Assembly: GCA_020060485.1 (NCBI GenBank)
Contig: JAGVAB010000084.1
Span: forward strand, 1-31,234
DNA: 31,234 nucleotides
DNA from: Anaerolineales bacterium
Lineage (GTDB): Bacteria > Chloroflexota > Anaerolineae > Anaerolineales > Anaerolineaceae
Reading direction: 5' to 3'
Shown here: in pieces, positions 7,408 through 15,043 of the stretch
How positions within the stretch are numbered: position 1 is the first letter of the stretch
Layout: every line of letters begins with the position of its first letter
The notes under the pieces: generated by a model
Told to the model about the DNA's origin: nothing
Databases searched by the model: none
What the model saw: only the letters and a program-made list of their open reading frames with translations
Position numbers and translations under genes: made by a program

Positions 7408-8820
7408 ATGAGCGAATTGCTTTCCGAGCAGCAGGTTTCACAGATCATCCGCCGCTTCGAACAGGAGAATGATCTCTTCAGCCTGAAGATTGACGGCTGG
7501 AGCGCCTGGCGTTTGCTGCGCTTTTGGGTGTCGATGCAGCTCATCATCCATCCGCAAGCGCCCAGACCCGCCCCGGACAAACGGAAGCGCCTGCTGCGCG
7601 GCCTGCAAGAAATGCCGGTTTATTTCTTCCCAAAACGCGCACAGTATCTGCTGGACACCTCGTCTTCGCTGCGTATTGAAAAAGAGAATGGGCTGTACAA
7701 GGATGTCCTTTTTGATGATCTCAGCCTGTCACTGGGCAGTTGTTTCAAGCTGGAGCGGGTCAACAGTGAGGCTTTTCATGCGCTCAACCGTCAGGCGCTG
7801 GTCAAAAGCGACCTGACCGCCACCCCTCTGGAACTACTCACCGGGCTTTTGAATCGCCTGATGCGCCCCAGACCGCAGATCAAAGAGATTGCCCGCTATT
7901 TGAGTGAGCGCATCCAGAGCGGTCTGGGCCTGGCAATCAGCGCAGAGCGCATTTCCCGTGAGCTGCATTATTTCTACTGGGGCAAACGGATTTATCGCAA
8001 TCTGCTGAAGAAGGTGCGCCCACGGGCAGTCTTGATCTCCAACACCAACGAATTTGCCATGCTGGCCGCCGCCCGCGAGCTGGGCATCCCGAGTTTTGAA
8101 ATGCAGCACGGCATCTTCTCCCGCAATCACCCGGACGCCCTGCAGGCCGAAGCCCGCCCATACAAGGAGACATTGCTGATCCCCGACCACCTGCTGCTGT
8201 TTGGCGAGCATTGGCGGCAAGAACTGGCTGAAGGCGGTTTCTATGACCGCGAGCTGCTGCCGGTGGGCAGTGTTCGCATGGATCATTACCGCCGGCAGCG
8301 GGCGGCTTCTCCGCTGGATGGCGGGGAGCGCCCTTTGCAGGTTGTGTTGACCACTCAGGGTTTGGCCGTCACAGAGATGATTGAGTTCATGCGTTCATTC
8401 ATGGACAAGGCGGGCTGTGATCTGCAATTGACCATCAAACTGCATCCGGTAAGCGACCCTTCAAAGGCCCCATATCTTCAGGTCTTCGGCGCCGACCGGC
8501 GGGTGCGCATTCTTCTGGGAAGCGAAATGCCCTCTACATTTGAATTGTTGAGCCAGGCCGATCTGCATGTGAGCATTGCTTCGGCCTGTCATTACGATGC
8601 CCTTGGCCTGGGTGTGCCGACCATTGTGCTGGCTTTGCCGGGTCATACCGTGGTGGAAAACCTGGTGCAGGCTGGGCATGCCGCCCTGGCCCGCACCCCG
8701 CAGGAACTGGCCGATCTGGTCTGTGCAGCACGCGATCGGCATGTGTTGCCGGAGGTTTCGGAAAACTATTTCAAACCTGGTGCGCTGGAAAACATCCGGC
8801 ATGCCATTACGCAGGAATAA
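7408..8820 (+). CDS. Putative GT-B-fold glycosyltransferase-like protein
   Basis: A 470-residue soluble protein. Residues of the middle third (LAAARELGIPSFEMQHGIFS) carry the QHG motif seen in several surface-polysaccharide GT-B families, followed by DHLLLFGEHW and LPVGSVRMDHYR. The C-terminal domain has TIKLHPVSDPSK, then LLSQADLHVSIASACHYDALGLG, resembling the donor-binding domain. The overall pattern is like the protein at 3037-4422 but the sequences are only distantly alike. I placed the start at ATG 7408; the frame extends to a TTG at 7387 with no better ribosome site. The following GT4 gene starts one base after its stop codon, so translation is probably coupled. Donor and acceptor are unknown. 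Confidence 0.65.
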   Translation: MSELLSEQQVSQIIRRFEQENDLFSLKIDGWSAWRLLRFWVSMQLIIHPQAPRPAPDKRKRLLRGLQEMPVYFFPKRAQYLLDTSSSLRIEKENGLYKDVLFDDLSLSLGSCFKLERVNSEAFHALNRQALVKSDLTATPLELLTGLLNRLMRPRPQIKEIARYLSERIQSGLGLAISAERISRELHYFYWGKRIYRNLLKKVRPRAVLISNTNEFAMLAAARELGIPSFEMQHGIFSRNHPDALQAEARPYKETLLIPDHLLLFGEHWRQELAEGGFYDRELLPVGSVRMDHYRRQRAASPLDGGERPLQVVLTTQGLAVTEMIEFMRSFMDKAGCDLQLTIKLHPVSDPSKAPYLQVFGADRRVRILLGSEMPSTFELLSQADLHVSIASACHYDALGLGVPTIVLALPGHTVVENLVQAGHAALARTPQELADLVCAARDRHVLPEVSENYFKPGALENIRHAITQE

Positions 8821-8821
8821 A

Positions 8822-9913
8822 ATGAAGATTGCTTATGTGAGTTACAACCTGATGCACTCGATCGTCAATGGCGGGGTAGGACTCAAGATCCGCTCGGCGG
8901 TGCGCGCCTGGAATGAAACCGGGCACACGGCTCATTGGTTCACTACGACCAGTGCCGAGGTTACCGGTGAAGAAGTGACAGCTTTCCAGTTTGGGGAAGG
9001 CATGCGCGGTCTGATGCGGGAATTTGACCGGTCGCGCCAGTTGGCACACCTGATCGAAGCTGTGGCAGCTTACCAGCCGGACGTGATCTATTTGCGCTCC
9101 GGCATCTACACTTATCCCCTGCAGCGACTGTTCCGCATCGCCCCGGTAGTAATGGAATTGAATACCATTGATGTAGTGGAATACAGAATGCACGGCAGGT
9201 TCCGCAATCTTGTGCATCGTTTGACGCGAAATTATGTGTATGGTCATGCTGCCGCTTTTGTGGCTGTGAGTTATGAAATTGGAGGTCACCCCTCGAACAC
9301 AAAATTTGGGAAGCCTATTCTGGTACTGGCCAACGGCATTGATTTGCGCCGCTACGAACCTCTGCCCGCACCAAATAATGCAAAACCGCGATTGACTTAT
9401 ATCGGCGTGCCGCATAACCTTTGGCATGGACTGGATAAGCTCTTTTGGCTGGCCGAAAACTGTCCAGATCTTGAATTCGATTTAATCGGGAGTGGTTCTG
9501 AAAATTTCTCAGAACAATTTATTCCTCCAAATGTTCAGTTACATGGCTTTGTTGATCGCTCTGTGTACCAGGAAATACTTGCGAAAGCGGATGTAGGAAT
9601 TGGATCACTTGCCCTGCACAGGATTGATATCAATGAAGGTTCGCCACTCAAGGTGCGAGAATATCTGGCTTATGGCCTGCCCATTTTTTTAGCGTATCAA
9701 GATACCGATTTAATTGGAACGGAATTTGAATTTGTGCTGCAAATTGACAACACAGAGGATAATTTACGCAGCAATGTGGCTAAAATACGCCAATTTGCTT
9801 TTGATATGCAAGGCAAACGTGTCGAACGACAATTAATTGCACCGTTGATTGATACAAAATATAAGGAACAACAGCGCCTTGATTTTATGAAACAATTTGT
9901 TGTTGGCATGTAA
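8822..9913 (+). CDS. GT4-family glycosyltransferase
   Basis: A 363-residue GT-B retaining glycosyltransferase. The N-terminal acceptor domain begins MKIAYVSYNL and has the glycine loop NGGVGLKIRSAV. The C-terminal donor domain contains LTYIGVPHNLWHGLDKL, LIGSGSENF and the diagnostic segment NEGSPLKVREYLAYGLP, which replaces the usual EX7E motif. ATG 8822 lies one base after the previous stop codon; the longer open frame reaching back to 8576 merely reads through the preceding gene out of frame. From about base 9300 to the end the gene is visibly more A/T-rich than its neighbours, which may indicate transfer or recombination at its 3' end. Confidence 0.85.
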   Translation: MKIAYVSYNLMHSIVNGGVGLKIRSAVRAWNETGHTAHWFTTTSAEVTGEEVTAFQFGEGMRGLMREFDRSRQLAHLIEAVAAYQPDVIYLRSGIYTYPLQRLFRIAPVVMELNTIDVVEYRMHGRFRNLVHRLTRNYVYGHAAAFVAVSYEIGGHPSNTKFGKPILVLANGIDLRRYEPLPAPNNAKPRLTYIGVPHNLWHGLDKLFWLAENCPDLEFDLIGSGSENFSEQFIPPNVQLHGFVDRSVYQEILAKADVGIGSLALHRIDINEGSPLKVREYLAYGLPIFLAYQDTDLIGTEFEFVLQIDNTEDNLRSNVAKIRQFAFDMQGKRVERQLIAPLIDTKYKEQQRLDFMKQFVVGM

Positions 9914-10010
9914 ACAAGTAAAAATTAGGCGCAGTGGAAATGTTTTTTGTCGTCAGCGATATGCAGAAGATATTTTTGTTCTCGGTTAACAAATGCAGTT
10001 TCTTTTTTGG

Positions 10011-10039
10011 TTGATATAATTATGACGAGTGTATTTAAA
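10011..10039 (+). promoter_or_regulatory. Candidate promoter of the wbpB-D-I-E cassette
   Basis: TTGATA at 10011-10016 and TTTAAA at 10034-10039 are separated by 17 bases. A TATAAT overlaps at 10015-10020 but has no -35 at suitable distance. The surrounding 200-base gap (9914-10113) is strongly A/T-rich and contains no gene. A start near 10046 would leave a leader of about 68 bases before ATG 10114. Confidence 0.35.
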
Positions 10040-10113
10040 ACTACCGTGATGATTGACTAATTAACGATAGCGATACACAATGCTCTTAACTCCTTTTACT
10101 GAGGCAAAAAGTA

Positions 10114-11070
10114 ATGAAGAATTTCGCATTGGTTGGAACAGCCGGGTATATTGCCCCGCGTCATTTAAAAGCGATTCATGACACCGGCAACCGCCTGATC
10201 GCGGCGGTTGACCCGCATGACTCCGTAGGTCTGCTGGACCGTTATTCCTTTGATACCAAGTTTTTCACCGAGATCGAGCGTTTTGACCGCCACCTGGAAA
10301 AACTGCGCCGCGGACCAGAAGAAGAACGTGTGCATTATGTCAGTGTTTGCTCGCCGAATTATTTGCATGATGCTCATTGCCGGCTTGCCTTGCGCGTGGG
10401 TGCAGATGTGATCTGCGAGAAACCGCTGGTCATCAATCCCTGGAACCTGGATGGACTGGCGCTGCTGGAAGAGGAAAGCGGCCATAAGATCTATACCGTT
10501 TTGCAACTACGCTTGCTGCCTTCCCTGCTCTTGCTACGCGAGCAGTTATTAGAAACCCGCTCTTCGGGAAAACAGCATGATGTCGTGTTGACGTATTTGA
10601 CCTCGCGCGGTTCCTGGTACGGAAGTTCCTGGAAAGGTATGGAGGAAAAATCCGGCGGGATTGCCACCAATATCGGCATTCATCTCTTTGACCTGTTATT
10701 ATGGCTGTTTGGCGAAGCGGGTGATGTGCGCGTTTTCCATAGCGGCCCCAACCGGATGTCCGGTTATATTGAGATGGCTTATGCCCGTGTGCGCTGGTTC
10801 CTTTCAATTGATCAATCTGACCTGCCATTCCAGGTTGTTCCAGGTGAGAAGAGCACTTTTCGTTCGATCACCGTCGATGGCAGCGAGGTCGAGTTTTCCA
10901 CTGGTTTCACTGAGCTGCATACAAAGGTGTATGAAGGGGTTTTGAACGGCCATGGGTTTGGAATTAATGATGCGCGGCCCTCTGTCTCGCTGACACATAA
11001 AATTCGAACAACCCCACTTACTGATGCCGGCGACCTTATTCATCCCTTGCTGGCGCAGAAAAAAGGATGA
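10114..11070 (+). CDS. wbpB: WbpB/WlbA-type UDP-N-acetylglucosaminuronate 3-dehydrogenase
   Basis: A Gfo/Idh/MocA enzyme that oxidises C3 of UDP-N-acetyl-D-glucosaminuronic acid to a 3-keto sugar, the substrate for WbpE. The assignment rests on a strongly family-specific N-terminus (MKNFALVGTAGYIAPRHLKAI), the segment VDPHDSVGLLDRY, then SVCSPNYLHDAH, CEKPLVINPWNLD (101-113) and GGIATNIGIHLFD (181-193, His190). In the Pseudomonas and Bordetella enzymes these segments bind NAD and substrate. At 318 residues it is normal length. It is the first gene of a cassette whose next three genes are the matching pathway partners, which supports the assignment independently. Confidence 0.9.
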   Translation: MKNFALVGTAGYIAPRHLKAIHDTGNRLIAAVDPHDSVGLLDRYSFDTKFFTEIERFDRHLEKLRRGPEEERVHYVSVCSPNYLHDAHCRLALRVGADVICEKPLVINPWNLDGLALLEEESGHKIYTVLQLRLLPSLLLLREQLLETRSSGKQHDVVLTYLTSRGSWYGSSWKGMEEKSGGIATNIGIHLFDLLLWLFGEAGDVRVFHSGPNRMSGYIEMAYARVRWFLSIDQSDLPFQVVPGEKSTFRSITVDGSEVEFSTGFTELHTKVYEGVLNGHGFGINDARPSVSLTHKIRTTPLTDAGDLIHPLLAQKKG

Positions 11071-11071
11071 C

Positions 11072-11641
11072 ATGACAGACTATTTTGTGCATGAATCAAG
11101 TTATGTAGATAATGGGGCGCAGATTGGCGCGGGAACGAAGATCTGGCATTTTTGTCATGTCATGCCGCGCGCAAAGATCGGCAAGGGCTGCAATCTTGGC
11201 CAGAATGTGCTCATCTCCGATGATGTGGTACTGGGCAACAATGTCAAGATACAGAACAATGTTTCTGTTTACACCGGCGTGGTCATTGAAGATGATGTCT
11301 TCTTGGGGCCATCGATGGTGTTTACCAATGTGATCAATCCCCGCAGCCATGTGATTCGTAAAGACGAATACAAAACGACTTTGGTTAAACAGGGCGCTTC
11401 GGTTGGCGCCAACGCCACCATCGTATGCGGTGTAACCCTGGGGAGGTACTGCTTTGTGGGGGCCGGTGCGGTGGTCACGCATGATTTGCCAGACTATGCC
11501 CTTGTGGTGGGTAACCCTGCCCGGCAGACGGGCTGGATGTGCCAGTGCGGGGTGAAGCTCTCGCTTAAAGATAATACTGCCGTCTGTCCCTCCTGCGGTA
11601 CTCAATACATTAAAACGGGACAGATTTTGAAGCCATGTTGA
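11072..11641 (+). CDS. wbpD: WbpD/WlbB-type UDP-sugar N-acetyltransferase
   Basis: Acetylates the 3-amino group of UDP-2-acetamido-3-amino-2,3-dideoxy-glucuronic acid using acetyl-CoA. It is a 189-residue left-handed beta-helix protein: hexapeptide repeats (for example IGAGTKI, IGKGCNLGQNVLI, VVLGNNVKIQNNV, VVIEDDVFLGP) run from about residue 12 to 135, and VVGNPARQTGW closes the coil. The C-terminal tail carries CxC (157, 159) and CPSC (172-175), a small zinc-ribbon-like motif. ATG 11072 lies one base after the wbpB stop with AAGGA at 11063-11067. Members of this family are usually trimers with active sites between subunits. Confidence 0.9.
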   Translation: MTDYFVHESSYVDNGAQIGAGTKIWHFCHVMPRAKIGKGCNLGQNVLISDDVVLGNNVKIQNNVSVYTGVVIEDDVFLGPSMVFTNVINPRSHVIRKDEYKTTLVKQGASVGANATIVCGVTLGRYCFVGAGAVVTHDLPDYALVVGNPARQTGWMCQCGVKLSLKDNTAVCPSCGTQYIKTGQILKPC

Positions 11642-11665
11642 AAATTGAAAAGGAACGATAGACTT

Positions 11666-12724
11666 TTGAAAATTGTATCGATTGTTGGCGCCCGACCTCA
11701 ATTTATTAAGGCTGCTGTATTAAGCCGGGAACTGCGCAAAGAACATACTGAAATCCTTGTTCATACAGGGCAGCATTATGATGAGAATATGTCGGCTGTG
11801 TTTTTTGAGGAGTTGGGCATTCCACAGCCGGAATATGACCTGCATGTTGGTTCTGGACTGCATGGTGTGCAAACTGGAGCGATGCTGGCGGCCATAGAAC
11901 AGGTCTTGATTGATGTACAACCTGATTGGGTTGTGGTGTATGGTGATACCAATTCGACTCTTGCCGGTGCGTTGGCTGCCGCAAAATTGCATATTCCGGT
12001 GGCGCATGTTGAAGCTGGTTTGCGCAGCTTTAACCGTTCTATGCCGGAAGAAATCAATCGTATACTGACCGATCATATTTCAGATTTATTGTTGTGTCCT
12101 ACGGGTGTAGCGGTATCGCATTTGCAAGCGGAAGGGATTATCAAAGGAGTTCATCTGGTGGGCGATGTGATGTATGAAGCTCTGCAATGGGCAGCAGCGC
12201 AAAGTCAACGGTTTATAGAAAAGCTATCCGCATTGGCTTTGCAGCCGCAACAGTATCTGTTGGCTACTGTTCATCGGGCTGAAAATACGGATGATCCCGC
12301 ACGTTTCCAAGGCATTTTGCAGGCTTTTGATGCCTTGGAAGAACCATTACTATGGCCAGTGCATCCGCGAACGCGGAAAAAGTTGGATGAAGTAGGCTAT
12401 GTGCCGACATCGCATGTACAGTTGATTGACCCGGTGGGATATCTGGAAATGGTTTATCTGGCGAGTAGTGCATGTATTATTCTGACTGATTCAGGCGGAT
12501 TGCAAAAGGAAGCTATGTGGCTGAGTGTGCCCTGTATTACCTTGCGCGATGAGACCGAATGGATTGATACGGTAGCATTGGGATGGAATGTATTGGTGGG
12601 GGCAGACCCAAAAGCTATATTGAAGGCTGTTCATACGGCTTGTCCACCGGTGATGGCTCAGGGTGGTGAATTTGTTCAAAACGTTGGAGAAAAGATTGTG
12701 CGGTTGCTTACTGCACCCGGATGA
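11666..12724 (+). CDS. wbpI: WbpI/WecB-type UDP-N-acetyl-sugar 2-epimerase
   Basis: A non-hydrolysing 2-epimerase of 352 residues. In this cassette it most likely converts UDP-2,3-diacetamido-2,3-dideoxy-glucuronic acid to the manno form (WbpI); a plain WecB activity on UDP-GlcNAc is the alternative. Visible family motifs are IVGARPQF (6-13), VYGDTNSTLAGALA with Asp94, HVEAGLRSFN with Glu116, PEEINR with Glu128/Glu129, HRAENTDD, and the UDP-binding LTDSGGLQKEA. DPVGYLEMVYL also matches the WbpI subgroup. I chose TTG 11666, where the family's usual MKI start aligns; AAAAGGA lies at 11648-11654, and TTG 11645 is possible. The gene has a lower G+C feel than its flanks. Confidence 0.9.
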   Translation: MKIVSIVGARPQFIKAAVLSRELRKEHTEILVHTGQHYDENMSAVFFEELGIPQPEYDLHVGSGLHGVQTGAMLAAIEQVLIDVQPDWVVVYGDTNSTLAGALAAAKLHIPVAHVEAGLRSFNRSMPEEINRILTDHISDLLLCPTGVAVSHLQAEGIIKGVHLVGDVMYEALQWAAAQSQRFIEKLSALALQPQQYLLATVHRAENTDDPARFQGILQAFDALEEPLLWPVHPRTRKKLDEVGYVPTSHVQLIDPVGYLEMVYLASSACIILTDSGGLQKEAMWLSVPCITLRDETEWIDTVALGWNVLVGADPKAILKAVHTACPPVMAQGGEFVQNVGEKIVRLLTAPG

Positions 12725-12749
12725 TAGAGCGGAAAATGAAGGAGAAAGA

Positions 12750-13862
12750 ATGATCCCATTGATAGATCTGGTTGCGCAGTACCGGCTGATCCAATCTGAA
12801 ATCGATGCAGCTATTCAGGGCGTGTTGGCTGAGGGAAATTACATTCTGGGTCCAAATGAGCGCGCATTGGAAGAAGAAGTTGCTGCTCATTTGGGGGTAA
12901 AGCATGCGGTTGGTGTCGCTTCAGGCACAGATGCTCTGGTGATTGCCCTGCGCGCTGCGGAGGTTGGGCCAGGCGATGAAGTCATTATCCCTGCGTATTC
13001 TTTTTTTGCCACTGCTGGGGCAGTGCTCCATGTGGGTGCCCGCCCGGTGTTTGTGGATATTTACCCCGATACTTATTTGATGAACATGCAGGAGGCAGAG
13101 AAAGTTGTTACGCAGCACACAAAAGCCATTATCCCGGTGCATTTATATGGGTTGCCGGCTGATATGAATGAGGTGCTAACATTTGCATCCGAGCACGGTC
13201 TCAAGGTCATTGAGGACAATGCTCAGGCATTTGGCGCAAAGTATCAGGGACGTTACACGGCCACCATTGGTGATTTGGGCTGTTTGAGTTTCTTCCCAAC
13301 CAAGAATCTGGGTGCCTATGGCGATGGTGGTATGGTCACAACGAACGATGACAGACTTGCTGAAAAGGTGCGCATGCTGCGCACCCACGGTTGGAAGAAA
13401 AAATATTTTCCCGAGATGCTGGGCTATAACTCCCGCCTGGATGAGATCCAGGCAGCCATCCTGCGCGTTAAGTTAAAATATGTGGCAGCCTGGAACGAAA
13501 GCCGCATCGCCTTGGCGGAACGCTATACGGATGCTTTGAATAAATTTGGTGTGCGCACACCGGTGTCTGTGGCGGACCGTACACATGTCTATCACCTGTA
13601 CATTATCCGTGTAGCACAGCGCGAACAATTTCAAAAGCAATTGAAAGAACTGGGTGTGGCCTCGGCAGTCTATTACCCCCAGCCATTGCATCTGTCAGCG
13701 CCTTGCCGTGAGTTGGGCTGGAAGGCGGGTTCTTTGCCGGTGTCAGAACAGGCCGCTAATGAGACTGTAGCAATTGCATTTTTCCCTGAAATGACAGAGG
13801 AGCAGATCGTCACTGTTTTCGACGCTGTGGAGCAGCTTGTAAAACAGGGCGGTCTGGTGTGA
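12750..13862 (+). CDS. wbpE: WbpE-type PLP-dependent sugar aminotransferase
   Basis: A DegT/DnrJ/EryC1 aminotransferase of 370 residues that would transfer an amino group from glutamate to the 3-keto sugar made by WbpB. Landmarks: IPLIDLVAQYR at the start, ASGTDALVIAL (58-68), the aspartate-containing VIEDNAQAFGA (153-163), and SFFPTKNLGAYGDGG with the PLP-binding Lys185. The later RTHGWKKKYF and NSRLDEIQAAIL segments are also typical. ATG 12750 has AAGGAG at 12739-12744. It lies 25 bases after wbpI. The order wbpB-D-I-E in one strand with short gaps points to one transcript. Confidence 0.92.
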   Translation: MIPLIDLVAQYRLIQSEIDAAIQGVLAEGNYILGPNERALEEEVAAHLGVKHAVGVASGTDALVIALRAAEVGPGDEVIIPAYSFFATAGAVLHVGARPVFVDIYPDTYLMNMQEAEKVVTQHTKAIIPVHLYGLPADMNEVLTFASEHGLKVIEDNAQAFGAKYQGRYTATIGDLGCLSFFPTKNLGAYGDGGMVTTNDDRLAEKVRMLRTHGWKKKYFPEMLGYNSRLDEIQAAILRVKLKYVAAWNESRIALAERYTDALNKFGVRTPVSVADRTHVYHLYIIRVAQREQFQKQLKELGVASAVYYPQPLHLSAPCRELGWKAGSLPVSEQAANETVAIAFFPEMTEEQIVTVFDAVEQLVKQGGLV

Positions 13863-13887
13863 TTGGTTCGGACTTTGAGGCGCAGGA

Positions 13888-15042
13888 ATGACGAAACCTT
13901 TGCGGGTGACGCACGTCATTACCGGACTTGATACCGGCGGAGCGGAGGTCATGCTTTATCGTCTCCTGACGGCTATGCCATCGGAAGAATTCCCGGCGCA
14001 GGTGATCTCCCTGACCTCGGATGGCCCAATGGGTACCAGGATTCGATCCCTCGGCGTACAGGTAACTGCATTGGGTATGCAGTCCATCGCTGGCGGGCCG
14101 GCGGCAGTATTGCGCCTGGTGCACTGGCTGCGCCGCAACCCGACGGATGTGATCCAGACCTGGATGTACCATGCTGATCTGGTTGGCGGATTGGCGGCTG
14201 CCCTGGAAGGGCACACGCCTCTCGTATGGGGCATCCATAACAGTGTTTTGGATGCGCATACCAGCAAGCGCACTACCCGCTGGACGGTGAAACTCCTGTC
14301 CAGATTGTCTCATTCTTTGCCGCACAAGATCCTTTCCTGCTCGCAGGTTGCCCGCGATTTGCACATTGGGTTGGGATATTACGCCAGTCGCATGGTCATC
14401 ATCCCGAATGGGTTTGACCTGACCGGCTTTCGGCCTGATGCTGCTGCCCGTCTGAAAATTCGCCAGGAGCTTGAGATTGCAAGCGAGGCCTTTCTGGTCG
14501 GCCATGTGGGCCGCTTTGACCCCCAGAAAGATTATCCAAATTTGATTCGCGCTGCAGCTGCCTTAACCGGCAAAAAACCGGAAGTACAGTTTGTGCTGTG
14601 CGGCGATGGGGTTCACTGGCAAAATGAAGAACTGTCAGCCTGGATCGTGGAGCAAGGTTTGCAGCCAGTTTTTCATTTGTTGGGACGACGCGAGGATATT
14701 CCTCAACTGATGGCCTCATTTGATCTTCTGACCACTTCCTCGGCCTATGGTGAGGCTTTCCCGCTCGTGGTGGGTGAGGCCATGGCCTGCGGCGTGCCCT
14801 GTGTGGTGACCGACGTGGGCGATTCGGCCTATCTGGTTGCTGAAACCGGCAAAGTTGTGCCCCCGCGCGACCCCGCCTCCCTGGCTGAGGCCTGGCTGGC
14901 GCTGCTCGACCTGCCCGCAGACGAACGCGCCGCGCTGGGCAAAGCCGCCCGCCAGCGCATTCAGGATCATTTCAGCCTGCCGGCTGTAGCTGCACAATAC
15001 GCCGCCCTCTACCGTGAACTGGCCGCTGAAGGAGCACGCTAG
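13888..15042 (+). CDS. GT4-family glycosyltransferase
   Basis: A 384-residue retaining GT-B enzyme. The N-terminal domain opens HVITGLDTGGAEVML (9-23), with the glycine/acid loop typical of GT4. VIIPNGFDLTGF links the domains, and LVGHVGRFDPQKDY begins the donor domain. The EX7E motif is EAFPLVVGE (Glu289 and Glu297), followed by AMACGVPCVVTDVGD. GAGG at 13877-13880 serves ATG 13888, 25 bases after wbpE. Directly downstream is the amidotransferase, one base after this stop. It is a candidate for transferring the ManNAc3NAcA-type sugar made by the upstream cassette, though specificity cannot be read. Confidence 0.88.
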   Translation: MTKPLRVTHVITGLDTGGAEVMLYRLLTAMPSEEFPAQVISLTSDGPMGTRIRSLGVQVTALGMQSIAGGPAAVLRLVHWLRRNPTDVIQTWMYHADLVGGLAAALEGHTPLVWGIHNSVLDAHTSKRTTRWTVKLLSRLSHSLPHKILSCSQVARDLHIGLGYYASRMVIIPNGFDLTGFRPDAAARLKIRQELEIASEAFLVGHVGRFDPQKDYPNLIRAAAALTGKKPEVQFVLCGDGVHWQNEELSAWIVEQGLQPVFHLLGRREDIPQLMASFDLLTTSSAYGEAFPLVVGEAMACGVPCVVTDVGDSAYLVAETGKVVPPRDPASLAEAWLALLDLPADERAALGKAARQRIQDHFSLPAVAAQYAALYRELAAEGAR

Positions 15043-15043
15043 C

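Noticed and set aside
8576..8821. Upstream extension of the GT4 gene at 8822
   Set aside because: It is an out-of-frame read of the preceding gene; the protein clearly starts at MKIAYVSYNL.
10015..10020. TATAAT as the -10 of the wbp cassette
   Set aside because: No suitable -35 lies 15-19 bases upstream; the overlapping TTGATA with TTTAAA was kept instead, at low confidence.
9914..10113. Small gene in the A/T-rich 200-base gap
   Set aside because: No open frame with a start and ribosome site of useful length is present on either strand.
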